Of a stretch of DNA of 64,000 nucleotides, positions 44,751-54,209 are shown in pieces (positions within the stretch are counted from its first letter, which is position 1; each line of letters begins with the position of its first letter). The position numbers and the translations under genes were made by a program. The DNA comes from Desulfatitalea tepidiphila. GTDB lineage: Bacteria; Desulfobacterota; Desulfobacteria; Desulfobacterales; Desulfosarcinaceae. The stretch is taken from the NCBI RefSeq assembly GCF_001293685.1, contig NZ_BCAG01000001.1, positions 248,001-312,000 on the forward strand. The letters are read 5' to 3'. The notes under the pieces are model-generated. The model was not told the origin of the DNA. It saw only the letters and a program-made list of their open reading frames with translations, and did no database searches.

Positions 44751-45818
44751 ATGTTAAGAAAAAGAGTAGCACAGTGGGTAGCCGCCGGGTTCTTCATTGC
44801 CGGATCGGCGGGTCTGGTGGCGGCCGATGCGGCCAGGGATTACGTCAGCATCGTGGGATCTTCCACCGTCTATCCGTTTGCGACGGTGGTGGCCGAGCAG
44901 TTCGGTAAAACCACCGCGTTTAAAACGCCCAAAATCGAATCCACTGGTTCAGGCGGTGGGTTCAAGCTTTTTTGCGCCGGCGTGGGCGTGCAGCATCCGG
45001 ATATCACCAATGCCAGTCGTCGCATGAAACCGACCGAATTCGAGATGTGCAGCGACAATGGCGTCAAAGACATTCTGGAGGTGAAAATCGGCTACGACGG
45101 CATCGTGGTGGCCAATTCCAAAAAGTCCCCCCAGCTGAAGTTGACCCGTAAAGAGGTCTATCTGGCGCTGGCCAAACAGATCCCGGATCCCAAGGGCGGC
45201 GAAAAGGTCATCGACAATCCATACAAGACCTGGAAGGAGATCAACCCGGCATTGCCGGCCACCAAGATCGAGATGCTGGGACCGCCGCCCACTTCAGGAA
45301 CGCGCGACGCTTTCGTGGAACTGGTGATGGAAGCCGGTGCCGATTCATATGGTTGGGTCAAGGGATTGGCCAAGAGCGACAAGAACCGATATAAGGCTAT
45401 CGCCCACACAGTGCGCGAGGACGGCGCCTACATCGAAGCCGGTGAAAACGACAACCTGATCGTTCAGAAACTGGATGCCAATCCCGACGCCATGGGGATT
45501 TTCGGTTTCAGCTTCCTCGATCAGAATGTGGACAAGATTCAGGGCGCGATGGTCGATGGGGTTGCGCCGACCTTCGAAGCGATCGCCGACGGCAGTTATC
45601 CGGTATCACGGCCCCTGTTTTTCTACGTCAAAAAGGCCCACGTGGGCCAGATTCCCGGGATCAAGGAATATCTCGGAGAGTTTACTTCCGAAAAGGCCTG
45701 GGGTGATGACGGCTATCTGGCCGACAAGGGCTTGATCCCCATGCCGGAAAATGAGCGCAAGCAGTTCAGTTCCGATGTGAAAACCCTGAAGAGCCTTTCC
45801 ATCGGTCAATTGAAGTAG
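44751..45818 (+). CDS. pstS: Phosphate-binding protein PstS
   Basis: The 355-residue periplasmic protein has a signal peptide (~1-27, ending LVAADA-ARD) and a CAAGGAGG ribosome site. Phosphate-binding segments include SIVGSSTVYPFATVVAE, STGSGGGFKLFC, DITNASRRM, PPTSGTRDAFVEL and GIFGFSFLDQN. The order pstC-A-S-B is unusual compared with pstS-first operons, but all parts are present. It captures phosphate for PstCAB. Confidence 0.95.
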   Translation: MLRKRVAQWVAAGFFIAGSAGLVAADAARDYVSIVGSSTVYPFATVVAEQFGKTTAFKTPKIESTGSGGGFKLFCAGVGVQHPDITNASRRMKPTEFEMCSDNGVKDILEVKIGYDGIVVANSKKSPQLKLTRKEVYLALAKQIPDPKGGEKVIDNPYKTWKEINPALPATKIEMLGPPPTSGTRDAFVELVMEAGADSYGWVKGLAKSDKNRYKAIAHTVREDGAYIEAGENDNLIVQKLDANPDAMGIFGFSFLDQNVDKIQGAMVDGVAPTFEAIADGSYPVSRPLFFYVKKAHVGQIPGIKEYLGEFTSEKAWGDDGYLADKGLIPMPENERKQFSSDVKTLKSLSIGQLK

Positions 45819-45870
45819 TGGCAAAACCGGGGAGAGATAGCGGTTTCTTGAGAAATTTTTCCCCGGCGTG

Positions 45871-45900
45871 TTTAGGGCGGGCTTCATGCCCGCCCTTACG
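45871..45900. repeat. GGGCGGG palindromic repeat, copy 4
   Basis: TTAGGGCGGGCTTCATGCCC with its complement stands between pstS and pstB. It is closely related to the palindromes near 3.2-3.4 kb. Confidence 0.65.
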
Positions 45901-46053
45901 GATTGGAAGATTCGTGTTTATTTTAAATTTTTCGGGGCGGCGCACGGCCGGTTTGCGCGGCGGTGCGCCGTATGTTATTCGTGTGACTGGGTTTGGAGTG
46001 ATGCCATGATAGTCGCCTTTCAGCATGATCAAACCTCACAAAAGGAGTCCGGT

Positions 46054-46926
46054 GTGAGCAGCGAGGAGAAGGCCAGAGGCCACAACATGCAGACCGCCTC
46101 CGACGACAGGGTCGTTGCACCATACAAAAACAGAGGCGATGGGCACACCGTCGGGCATCCGTTTGTCGACGATCCGCGCATGACCTGCCGCGACGTCAAT
46201 GTCTACTACGGTGACAAACATGCCATCATCAATGTTTCCCTCGATATTGCGCGCAACGAGGTCATTGCCATGATCGGTCCCTCGGGATGTGGCAAATCCA
46301 CCTTCATACGCTGTTTGAACCGCATGAACGATACCATCGAGGGATGCCGGATCACCGGCGACATCCTGCTCGACGGTGTCAATATCTACGATCGCCAAAT
46401 CGATGTAGTGCCGTTGAGGGCCCAGGTGGGAATGGTGTTTCAGAAACCGAACCCTTTCCCCAAGTCGATTTACGACAATGTCGCCTACGGCCCCAAGATT
46501 CACGGTCTGGCCCTCAACCGCGCCGAGTTGGACGAGATCGTGGAGACGTCGCTGATCAAGGCGGGATTGTGGGATGAGGTCAAGGACCGCCTCAACCACC
46601 CGGGCACCAGCCTGTCCGGCGGACAGCAGCAGCGCCTCTGCATCGCGCGCACCATCGCGGTGGGTCCGGAAGTGATTCTCATGGATGAGCCGTGCAGCGC
46701 CCTGGACCCTATCGCCACGGGCAAAATCGAAGAGTTGATCGACGAGCTGCGTCAGCAGTACTCCATCGTCATCGTGACGCACTCCATGCAGCAGGCGGCC
46801 CGCGTTTCCCAGCGCACCGCCTATTTTCACCTGGGAGACTTGATCGAGGTGGGCAGCACCGACGAGGTGTTCACCACGCCCATGCACAAGCTGACGCAGG
46901 ATTATATCACCGGCCGATTCGGATAG
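46054..46926 (+). CDS. pstB: Phosphate ABC transporter ATP-binding protein PstB
   Basis: GTG 46054 is chosen, six bases after AAAGGAG, giving 290 residues; upstream ATGs (45868, 46006) lack a ribosome site and the first runs through a palindrome. Residues ~1-45 are a variable leader. Then come Walker A ([20 protein letters not shown]), [20 protein letters not shown], signature [16 protein letters not shown], Walker [17 protein letters not shown] and the H-loop [14 protein letters not shown]. It powers PstCA and, with PhoU, signals to PhoR. Confidence 0.95.
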   Translation: MSSEEKARGHNMQTASDDRVVAPYKNRGDGHTVGHPFVDDPRMTCRDVNVYYGDKHAIINVSLDIARNEVIAMIGPSGCGKSTFIRCLNRMNDTIEGCRITGDILLDGVNIYDRQIDVVPLRAQVGMVFQKPNPFPKSIYDNVAYGPKIHGLALNRAELDEIVETSLIKAGLWDEVKDRLNHPGTSLSGGQQQRLCIARTIAVGPEVILMDEPCSALDPIATGKIEELIDELRQQYSIVIVTHSMQQAARVSQRTAYFHLGDLIEVGSTDEVFTTPMHKLTQDYITGRFG

Positions 46927-46945
46927 GTGGTGTCGGGAGGAACGC

Positions 46946-47608
46946 ATGTCGAAACATTTGCGCAGAGAATTGGAAAAAATTAAGAAAAAGATGCTCTCCC
47001 TGGGCGCCCTGGTCGAAGAGCGGGCGCGCATGGCGGTCGAGGCCGTCGAGGGGCGGGATGCCGATATCGCCGAGCGGATCATCAATTCGGATTGGGAAGT
47101 CGACGAGATGGAGGTGGAGATCGAGGAGGAGTGTCTGAAGCTGCTGGCGCTTTACCAGCCGGTGGCCGTGGACCTGCGGTTTCTCGTCGCCACCATCAAG
47201 ATCAACAACGACCTGGAGCGCATCGGCGACGAGGCGGTCAATATCGCGGAACGGTTGCAGGTCGTGGCCAAGCGTCCGCCACTGGCCTTTGTCTTCGATT
47301 ACACCCCCATGGCCGAAAAGGTGCTGGCCATGCTCAAGATGAGCCTGGACGCCCTGGTCAACCTGGATGTGGACACGGCCTACAAGGTCATCTTCATGGA
47401 CGATGAGGTGGACGATATCCAGGTTCAGGCCTATCAGCGCATCAAGCAATCGATCAAGGAGAATCCGGACCGGGTCAGCTTACTGATCAACCTGCTGCTC
47501 ATCTCGCGCCACCTGGAACGGCTGGCCGACCACAGCACCAACATCGCCGAGGAGGTGGTCCATCTGATCGAGGGCGAGATCGTGCGCCACGGGAAGATTC
47601 CCGAATAA
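46946..47608 (+). CDS. phoU: Phosphate signalling protein PhoU
   Basis: The 220-residue protein is two three-helix bundles with the metal-binding repeats (E/D)xxx[31 protein letters not shown] in the first and [32 protein letters not shown] in the second. PhoU couples the Pst transporter to the PhoR-PhoB system and limits phosphate uptake. It ends the pst operon, 20 bases after pstB. Confidence 0.95.
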   Translation: MSKHLRRELEKIKKKMLSLGALVEERARMAVEAVEGRDADIAERIINSDWEVDEMEVEIEEECLKLLALYQPVAVDLRFLVATIKINNDLERIGDEAVNIAERLQVVAKRPPLAFVFDYTPMAEKVLAMLKMSLDALVNLDVDTAYKVIFMDDEVDDIQVQAYQRIKQSIKENPDRVSLLINLLLISRHLERLADHSTNIAEEVVHLIEGEIVRHGKIPE

Positions 47609-47637
47609 AACAGGCAAGATTCAGAAAGGAGGTCGCC

Positions 47638-48249
47638 ATGAAAGTATTGATCGTTTTTTATTCCACCTATGGTCATGTCTACAAAATGGCCGAGGCCGTG
47701 GCCGAAGGTGCCAGGCAGGTGCCAGGCGCCGAGGTGGTCCTGCGACGCGTACCGGAGACGCTTCCAGAGGGTGTGTTGGAAAAAATGGGTGCTGTTGACG
47801 CCCAAAAGACGTTTGCCCAGATTGCCGTGGCCACGGTCGACGAATTGACATCGGCCGATGCCATCATCTTCGGGACGCCCACGCGATTCGGCAACATGTG
47901 CGGCCAGATGCGGCAGTTCCTGGACGCCACCGGCCAGCTCTGGTCCCAAGGGTCATTGGTCGGAAAGGTGGGCAGCGTCTTTGCCAGCACGGCCACCCAA
48001 CACGGCGGACAAGAGGCCACGTTGCTCTCTTTTCAGATTACCCTGCTGCACCATGGGATGGTCATCGTCGGTCTGCCCTACACCTTTCAGCAGCAGATGC
48101 GCAACGATGAGATCACCGGAGGATCACCTTACGGCGCAACGACCATTGCCGGCACGTCCGGAGAGCGCTGGCCCAGTCCAAACGAACTGGACGCGGCGCG
48201 CTTCCAGGGCAAGCACGTGGCCGGCATAGCCGCCCGGCTGAAAGCTTAG
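47638..48249 (+). CDS. wrbA: WrbA-type NAD(P)H:quinone oxidoreductase (flavoprotein)
   Basis: The 203-residue flavodoxin-fold protein has [20 protein letters not shown] (FMN phosphate loop), [20 protein letters not shown], the WrbA insert [20 protein letters not shown] and [11 protein letters not shown]. It reduces quinones with two electrons, protecting against oxidative stress. AAGGAGG stands ahead of ATG. It follows phoU by 29 bases and may be read through from the pst operon. Confidence 0.93.
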   Translation: MKVLIVFYSTYGHVYKMAEAVAEGARQVPGAEVVLRRVPETLPEGVLEKMGAVDAQKTFAQIAVATVDELTSADAIIFGTPTRFGNMCGQMRQFLDATGQLWSQGSLVGKVGSVFASTATQHGGQEATLLSFQITLLHHGMVIVGLPYTFQQQMRNDEITGGSPYGATTIAGTSGERWPSPNELDAARFQGKHVAGIAARLKA

Positions 48250-48386
48250 GCCCTTGGTTTTGCTTTCATTTCAATAGGAATTCTTGCGATTTGCCCCAAA
48301 AGAGGGCATAGTGACCATGACTTGCCGGTCTGCAAAAACCGGGACTTTCCTCTCCCACCTTATGGATGAAGAAAGGATTGGCGCTC

Positions 48387-50702
48387 ATGGTCTACACGAC
48401 AGCTGAGTTTTCGATCGAAATCACCGAACTGAAAAAGCAATTCCGCGTGTCGAGTTTTAGCGGAAATGAAGGGCTGTCCCAGCTGTTTGGGTTCCAGGTC
48501 TATCTGCAGTCGCAGGATGATGAGATCAAAGCCGATGACATGGTGGGGAAATCCGCCGTGTTGACCATTAAAAACGGCCCCGAGACGCGGCGGATCTGTG
48601 GCATCTTTTCGCGCTTCTGGTGGATCGCGGAAGTCGACGGCAACACGATATTTTACGCCGATCTGGTGCCGGCCCTGTGGTCCCTGACCCAACGGTTCGA
48701 TTGCCGGATCTTCCAGAATAAAACGGTGCCCGAAATCGTCGCCGAAGTGGTGCGCGAAGCCGGGATCAGTGCGGATCATCTCAATTCCAAATTGTTGCGC
48801 AACACCTATCCCGTCCGCGAATTTCGCCTTCAATACAGGGAATCGGATCTCAATTTCATTGCCCGCTTGATGGAAGAAGAGGGGATCTACTACTATTTCG
48901 ATCACCGTTACGACGAGCAGCAGGGTAGCGGCCACCATGTGTTGGTCATGGTGGATGCCCCCTCGTGCCACAAGTCGATCGACGGGAAGTCCGAGGTGTT
49001 GTTTCATGAAGTCACCGGAGAGGTCCAGGACGAAGAACACATCTACGATTACCGCTTCGGTTATCAAACCCGCCCGAATGCCGTCTCCTTAAGAGACTAC
49101 AACTACGAACGGCCGGACATCGTGCTGCAGGGCAAAGCCCAGGGCAGCCCAGCGGGCCATCTTGAAATCTACGATTATCCGGGCGAATTTGCCGAGTTGC
49201 CCGAAGGCAACCAGGCGGCCCGCGTCCGTTATGAAGAGATGCAGGCCCAGACCGCCTTCGGATCGGGGCAAAGCAATTGCTGCCGTTTGACGCCCGGATT
49301 CTTGTTTAAAATGGAAGGCCATCCGCGGAAAGCGTTCAACCAGGAATACATGCTTCTTTCGGTGCAGCATTCCGGCTCGCAGCAGAAAGCCCCGACGGAT
49401 CCGGAGATCAAGGGCCCGGAGGACTTGATTACAGGCTTGCTTTCGGAGATCGGGCTGGACAAGCTGGGGCCCCTGTCCGCCGACCAGATCGTTCCAGGAT
49501 TGTTGTCCAATACGGGTATCGCCTCTCAACTGCCCCGCCTGGCACTTGGGCCGCTGGGCGTCTTTTCACTGTTCGACATGTTCAACAATCTGAAAAAGGT
49601 GATCGACGCCCTGGTCGGTAAACCCGACACGCAATTGGTTTACAGCAATGGGTTCACCTGCCTGCCCTCCCAGACCGCTTACCGCCCACCCCGCGTGACC
49701 CATAAACCGGCCATTTTAGGCTCCCAGACCGCCGAGGTGGTCGGTCCCCCGGAGGAAACGTGTTACATGGATGACCTGGGGCGCGCCAAGGTCAAGTTTC
49801 ACTGGGATCGCGCCCCATCCGAAGATGAAAAGCGAACCTGTTTCCTGCGGGTGGCCTATCCGTATGCCGGTTCGGATCACGGCTTTCAGTTTCATCCCCT
49901 GCCCGGTGACGAGGTCGTCGTGACTTTTCTGGAAGGCGATCCGGACAAGCCCTTGATTACGGGCGTGGTCTACAATGGCTTGAACCGTCCGCCGCTGAAA
50001 CCCGAAGAACGCATTCAGAATGTCATTCTGACGCCGTATCAACACCGGTTGCTTTTCGATGACCGCGAGGCCCGCGTTCACCTAAAGACCGGCGGCAACC
50101 AGACGATCGCAATGGCCGATGGAGCCGGGTACAGCGAATTCGGCAATGAAGCCAGGATCGCCACGGCGGACGACCACTCTTTGCACCTGTGCAAGGGCAC
50201 CCGGGTCAGCGGGATCAAACTCGAGACCGAAAACGGTCAGAAAGCGGCGTTATGGGACGCACCATCCCCGGCCGGCATCCTGCTGGCGGACAATGGCGAA
50301 GACCTGAAGGTCTGGCTCAACTGCGGAGAGAAGAAGATTCTGGTCCAGAACAAGTCGGACCAGGAGATCCAGATCGATTGCCGGAACGGCACTGTACGCG
50401 TCATCGGCGGCGGGGTGGAGGTGGTCGGCGGCCAGGTGAACATAAACGGATCCAGCGGCGTGAATATCAAATCCGATGCCAAGGTGGCCATCGAAGCGCC
50501 TGTCATCGAGGCCCAGGCCGCGGGATCCTTTTCGGTCAAGGCACCGCAAATCAACCTGGAAGGCGCGACGATCAAATTGTCCGGGGGGCTGATCAACCTG
50601 GACGCGGCCCTGGTGAAGGCCATTCTGGTTCAGGCCCAGACGCTGATGTCGACCAGCGTGGTCTCCTCCAGCTATAGCCCCGGCGTGGGTAATGTTATGT
50701 GA
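48387..50702 (+). CDS. vgrG: Type VI secretion spike protein VgrG
   Basis: ATG 48387 has AAGGATT upstream (48366 is possible), giving 771 residues. The N-terminal gp27-like part shows LSQLFGFQVYLQSQD, RESDLNFIARLMEEEGIYYY and FDHRYDE. The gp5 OB-fold carries DDLGRAKVKFHWDRAPSEDE, CFLRVAYPYAGSDHGFQFHP and GDEVVVTFLEGDPDKPLITG. A beta-helical tail follows (~590-771). An unusual hydrophobic Leu/Gly-rich segment (~345-420; LGPLSADQIVPGLLSNTG) sits before the OB fold. No PAAR, Hcp or sheath genes are in the window, so this is an orphan vgrG locus with two cargo-like genes behind it. Confidence 0.93.
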   Translation: MVYTTAEFSIEITELKKQFRVSSFSGNEGLSQLFGFQVYLQSQDDEIKADDMVGKSAVLTIKNGPETRRICGIFSRFWWIAEVDGNTIFYADLVPALWSLTQRFDCRIFQNKTVPEIVAEVVREAGISADHLNSKLLRNTYPVREFRLQYRESDLNFIARLMEEEGIYYYFDHRYDEQQGSGHHVLVMVDAPSCHKSIDGKSEVLFHEVTGEVQDEEHIYDYRFGYQTRPNAVSLRDYNYERPDIVLQGKAQGSPAGHLEIYDYPGEFAELPEGNQAARVRYEEMQAQTAFGSGQSNCCRLTPGFLFKMEGHPRKAFNQEYMLLSVQHSGSQQKAPTDPEIKGPEDLITGLLSEIGLDKLGPLSADQIVPGLLSNTGIASQLPRLALGPLGVFSLFDMFNNLKKVIDALVGKPDTQLVYSNGFTCLPSQTAYRPPRVTHKPAILGSQTAEVVGPPEETCYMDDLGRAKVKFHWDRAPSEDEKRTCFLRVAYPYAGSDHGFQFHPLPGDEVVVTFLEGDPDKPLITGVVYNGLNRPPLKPEERIQNVILTPYQHRLLFDDREARVHLKTGGNQTIAMADGAGYSEFGNEARIATADDHSLHLCKGTRVSGIKLETENGQKAALWDAPSPAGILLADNGEDLKVWLNCGEKKILVQNKSDQEIQIDCRNGTVRVIGGGVEVVGGQVNINGSSGVNIKSDAKVAIEAPVIEAQAAGSFSVKAPQINLEGATIKLSGGLINLDAALVKAILVQAQTLMSTSVVSSSYSPGVGNVM

Positions 50703-50757
50703 TCGGCATCCCGTGCGTTTGTATTTCCCCCTGAGAATCAAGGAGAAAATAGTATCG

Positions 50758-51393
50758 ATGGCTTCAAATGAGATCAAAGAGAGAGTTGCCATGCTGGCCG
50801 AGCGGGAATGGGATCTTCCGGCTATCGAGGCGAAATTCAGGCACCTGGTGGACCATGGCATTCCCAAGGTCAAGCCGGCGCCGGAAACCCTCATTCGCGA
50901 GAAAGAGGTTTTTTTGGATCGGGTTCAGCTTGCCGCAGAGCAGTACTGTTATCTCACCCGCAGTTGCGCCAAGGGATCCGCCCTGTCGCTGTTGGAGGCG
51001 TTCGGGTTGGGAAACATGGAGATCATCAAGGCTATGGCGCCGTTTCCCGGCCTGGCCATGACCGGCGGCATATGCGGCCCGGTCGCCGGCGGGCTGGTGG
51101 CCTTGGGGCTCTATTTTTCCGATACGGATCCGGCCAACTTTCAGAATGTCGCCCACTATGTTGCCGGAAGGCAATATATCCAAAGATTCAAGGCGATGTT
51201 CGGCAGCCTGTCCTGCACGGATATCCAGCAGTTGCTGTTGGGCGAGGCCCATGATCCCTTTGCCGGGCCTGACGAGTGGGCCGCATTCAACCAATCCGGC
51301 GCCAGGGCGAAGTGTCCGGTCGCGCCTGGCATGGGCGCCCGGCTGGCCGCGACAATTATCATCGAGAGTATGGAAAAAGAGCATCAGAGATAG
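50758..51393 (+). CDS. C_GCAxxG_C_C family-like redox protein next to vgrG
   Basis: ATG 50758 follows AAGGAG and gives 211 residues. Cysteines are spaced as in the C_GCAxxG_C_C family: QYCYLTRSCAKGSALSLLEA, TGGICGPVAGGLVALGLYFS, SLSCTDIQQLL and KCPVAPGMGARL. Other members are small, probably metal- or disulfide-binding proteins of unknown reaction. The link to a T6SS spike (55 bases after vgrG) is unusual. It could be an effector, an adaptor or an unrelated passenger. No signal peptide is present. Confidence 0.7.
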   Translation: MASNEIKERVAMLAEREWDLPAIEAKFRHLVDHGIPKVKPAPETLIREKEVFLDRVQLAAEQYCYLTRSCAKGSALSLLEAFGLGNMEIIKAMAPFPGLAMTGGICGPVAGGLVALGLYFSDTDPANFQNVAHYVAGRQYIQRFKAMFGSLSCTDIQQLLLGEAHDPFAGPDEWAAFNQSGARAKCPVAPGMGARLAATIIIESMEKEHQR

Positions 51394-51424
51394 CGACTTG
51401 GATACCATCAACACGACCCCCACC

Positions 51425-52417
51425 ATGCCGATGACCGAGACGCGTCAGAAGCTCGATAGCCACCACAGTCCGACCCGCTTGACCACCCTGGCCCGACTGA
51501 TGATCGCCGACGCCGATATGTCGCCGTTGCTCAAGGAGATCAGCTTGTGCCTGGAAGATCCGGACGAAGGGGTGCGCCAGTTGGCGGCGGCCGTTCTACC
51601 CAAGGCGGGCCCAGGCGCCGTCGGCCGTCTCATCATGGCCCTCGATACACGGCAACCCCTGTCGGTGCGCCAGGCGGCGGTCACCGCGCTGGGCGGGTTT
51701 GGCCCTGACGCACAATCCGCCGTCGCGCCATTGATCGCCTGCCTGGCGGATGAAGATTCGGTCTTGCGCGCCAATGCGGTCCTTGCGCTGAGCCGTATCG
51801 GTGCACCTGCAGTCGAGGGGTTGACGGCCAGCCTGGCGTCCGAAGATGAACGGGTGCGGCTCGGTGCCATCGAGGCGTTGGGTTGGATAGGGCCGGATGC
51901 GCGGCCGTCGGTGGGCACCCTGAAGGCCATTTTTACCCAATTGCCCCTTGAAACGCTTATGGCGAGTCATGCGGCCGTGGTAAAAATCACTGGCCTGGCG
52001 GCGGAGGGCGTTTCCATGCTGGTGGCGCGGCTCGACCACCCGGATGCGCGGATTCGTCGAATCTGCCTCGAACTGTTGGCCGAGCTACGGGAAATCGCCG
52101 CCGAGGCCGTCGGCCCAATCTTGACCTGCCTCAAAGACCCCGTCGAAGAGGTACGCGCCGCCGCGGCATTGGCCCTCGCCTGCATCAAAGTGCACGGCAC
52201 CGAAGCGGTCGAAGCGCTCACCCAGCTTCTCGAGGATCCTCATCCGCCTGCCCGGACCCATGCGGCCATTGCCCTGAGCACCATGGGCGCGTCTGCGCAG
52301 CCGGCCCTGACGCGCTTGCAACAATTGCAGGCAGACCCGGACGAAAGTGTCGCCGCGACCGCCACCGCGGCGATTCAGCACATCAAAAAGCAGCCAAAGA
52401 AAAAGGCCGATTGCTGA
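51425..52417 (+). CDS. HEAT/PBS-lyase repeat protein
   Basis: The 330-residue protein (ATG 51425; TTG 51398 also possible) is almost wholly HEAT-like repeats of ~31 residues: LCLEDPDEGVRQLAAAVLPK, LSVRQAAVTALGGFG, DEDSVLRANAVLALSRIGA, SEDERVRLGAIEALGWIGPD, DPVEEVRAAAALALACI and DPHPPARTHAAIALSTMGA. It should form a superhelical scaffold for protein binding in the cytosol. As third gene behind vgrG it could be a loading adaptor, but no family link proves that. Its stop lies inside a terminator. Confidence 0.85.
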   Translation: MPMTETRQKLDSHHSPTRLTTLARLMIADADMSPLLKEISLCLEDPDEGVRQLAAAVLPKAGPGAVGRLIMALDTRQPLSVRQAAVTALGGFGPDAQSAVAPLIACLADEDSVLRANAVLALSRIGAPAVEGLTASLASEDERVRLGAIEALGWIGPDARPSVGTLKAIFTQLPLETLMASHAAVVKITGLAAEGVSMLVARLDHPDARIRRICLELLAELREIAAEAVGPILTCLKDPVEEVRAAAALALACIKVHGTEAVEALTQLLEDPHPPARTHAAIALSTMGASAQPALTRLQQLQADPDESVAATATAAIQHIKKQPKKKADC

Positions 52418-52432
52418 TATCGGCCTTTTTAT
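52400..52432 (+). terminator. Rho-independent terminator of the vgrG-HEAT transcript
   Basis: AAAAAGGCCGAT, loop, ATCGGCCTTTTT overlaps the stop codon of the HEAT-repeat gene and ends in a T-tract. Confidence 0.9.
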
Positions 52433-52466
52433 CGATTTTGTTGGTCGGTTTGGTGGGTCGGTTTCG

Positions 52467-52916
52467 TCAGATTCTTTTGGCGTGAGTGTAGATCATTTCG
52501 CAGGGCGCTCCCAATTCATAGTCCGCTTCAACCTGTATGGGTGTCGTCAATGGAATTTCGGTCATGAATAAGGCCCTGGCCTCCTTTTTGTCCATTGGGA
52601 AAAAGGGCGAACCCGGCTCTGAGTGAAGGTAGAAATCACCCTGCATGACGCCACAGTTCGGACATGTGTTGGCAAAATATTTTGTGCCTATTGTCATTGA
52701 ATAAGAATACTTAAAAGATGGGACGCGGCTTTGTATGAAAGCCAATACCTCATCCGGCAATTGGATGATATTGGTCAACTTGCAGATATCGCCGTTAATT
52801 TCATCGACCTTGATGGCGAGCAGGGCGGCCAGCGGAATCCTTGTGTCACATTTCCAACACGGCCAGTTGGTACTCACTAGAAATAGCGGCGGATTGATTT
52901 TCAATTTATTGGTCAT
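52467..52916 (-). CDS. Hypothetical protein with two CxxC pairs
   Basis: The 149-residue protein has CWKC (~residues 20-23) and CPNC (~85-88), spaced like a zinc-ribbon split by an insert, and several aromatic strands (FKYSYSMTIGTKYFANT, GDFYLHSEPGSPFFP). I do not recognise a family. The gene is AT-richer than its neighbours and opposes the vgrG cluster, ending next to its terminator. That suggests recent acquisition. The ribosome site is weak. Confidence 0.6.
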   Translation of the reverse strand: MTNKLKINPPLFLVSTNWPCWKCDTRIPLAALLAIKVDEINGDICKLTNIIQLPDEVLAFIQSRVPSFKYSYSMTIGTKYFANTCPNCGVMQGDFYLHSEPGSPFFPMDKKEARALFMTEIPLTTPIQVEADYELGAPCEMIYTHAKRI

Positions 52917-52954
52917 GAGATTATTTCAATCTATTGATCTCATAGGATTATAGC

Positions 52955-53031
<77 letters not shown>

Positions 53032-53102
53032 ATTTTGGCCGCTGAATACCATGGCTGAGGGTCTGAAGCAACCCATATCCTATTTGGCTCACCACGGTGC
53101 CG

Positions 53103-53876
53103 TCAACGTTCGTGGCGCAGGGAAGCCGCAAAATAGCGTTCCACACCCCTGGCGATGGCCTTGGCCAGGGCGGCCTGATATTCGGCGGACCGCAGTTCCT
53201 CTTCGGTCGAGGGATGGGTCAGGTAACCCACTTCGATGATCACGGCCGGCATGTCGGCGCCCTGCAACACTGCCAGAGGCGCTGCAATGGTGCGGACAGT
53301 GGGGTGGCCGGCGAGCTGGGTCAAGCTTTGCCTGAGGCTGCCGGCCAACGCCTGGCTGGCGTTCAAATGGGCCATCTGGGCCTGATGCCATAAGGGCAGC
53401 GCCGTGTTGGACGACGAAGGGGCTGCGACCGCTCGGGCCGCCGGTTGATAATGGTAGATGCCCATGCCTTCGGTATTGCGCAGGTAACTTGCCCCCGTGT
53501 GGATGCTGATGAACAGGTCGGCCCGATGGTGATTGGCAATGGCGGTGCGTTCCTCGAGAGGGATGTCGTAGTCGTCGCTACGGGTGAGGACGACCCGGTA
53601 GCCAGGTTCCAGGCGGTGGGTCAGCTCTCTTGCGATGGCCAGGCAGATCTCTTTTTCGGTGGCGCCGGCGTTGCCGCGGCCGCCGACATCCTTGCCGCCG
53701 TGGCCTGGATCGATCGCCACCGTGCCATGGGCGCCGGCAAAAGGAGAGGGAGGCTGATCCTGGGCCTTTGCAGCGCTCGGTGTGACGATCACCATCGTCA
53801 TATAAAGGATGATGGGGACCAGGCCCGTCGGTATTTTGCGGCGTTCAGTGGTCACGTGTTTTCGCTTGACACCCAT
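53103..53876 (-). CDS. N-acetylmuramoyl-L-alanine amidase (amidase_3)
   Basis: The 257-residue protein has an N-terminal membrane/signal segment (LVPIILYMTMVIVTPSAAKA). The zinc amidase fold shows AIDPGHGGKDVGG (first His), ATEKEICLAIARELTHRL (Glu), DLFISIHTGAS (His) and the catalytic Glu in AVIIEVGYLTHPSTEE. It cleaves the MurNAc-L-Ala bond of peptidoglycan in the periplasm. There is no AMIN or LytM partner domain, so it is a minimal amidase. It is divergent from tRNA-Leu. Confidence 0.92.
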   Translation of the reverse strand: MGVKRKHVTTERRKIPTGLVPIILYMTMVIVTPSAAKAQDQPPSPFAGAHGTVAIDPGHGGKDVGGRGNAGATEKEICLAIARELTHRLEPGYRVVLTRSDDYDIPLEERTAIANHHRADLFISIHTGASYLRNTEGMGIYHYQPAARAVAAPSSSNTALPLWHQAQMAHLNASQALAGSLRQSLTQLAGHPTVRTIAAPLAVLQGADMPAVIIEVGYLTHPSTEEELRSAEYQAALAKAIARGVERYFAASLRHER

Positions 53877-53968
53877 CTGGTTTAATATTAACTAAAATTT
53901 TTTGTTTTCACTTTAGTTGAAAAGGGTTGAATGTCAAGTACCTAAATCGGGTCTGGGCCATAAATCGC

Positions 53969-54055
53969 GCGAGAGTGGCGGAATTGGTAGACGCACTGGA
54001 CTTAGGATCCAGCTCTGGCGACAGAGTGGGAGTTCAAGTCTCCCCTCTCGCACCA
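53969..54055 (+). tRNA. tRNA-Leu (anticodon TAG)
   Basis: An 87-base class II tRNA: acceptor GCGAGAG/CTCTCGC, anticodon stem-loop CTGGA-CTTAGGA-TCCAG (anticodon TAG), long variable arm, T-arm with GTTCAAGTC and encoded CCA. Confidence 0.96.
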
Positions 54056-54149
54056 AATCTCATGCCTCCACGAGCGATCTTCAGGGTCGAATGCACAATC
54101 GGGTATAGCGGCCGCGGGCTTCGGATGGCCGGATGGCGCGGAAAATGCG

Positions 54150-54187
54150 AAGTGCCTTGAGAAAAGTTCCTTGAGGCACTTTATTAT
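54150..54187 (+). terminator. Terminator between tRNA-Leu and tig
   Basis: AAGTGCCT ... AGGCACTT forms the stem, followed by TATTATT. It ends the tRNA transcript just before the trigger-factor leader. Confidence 0.75.
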
Positions 54188-54209
54188 TGGTTGAGAAAGG
54201 TGTGTGGTT

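Noticed and set aside
45868-46053. Upstream ATG start for pstB
   Set aside because: The extension encodes the GGGCGGG palindrome and unrelated residues; GTG 46054 has an AAAGGAG site at ideal distance.
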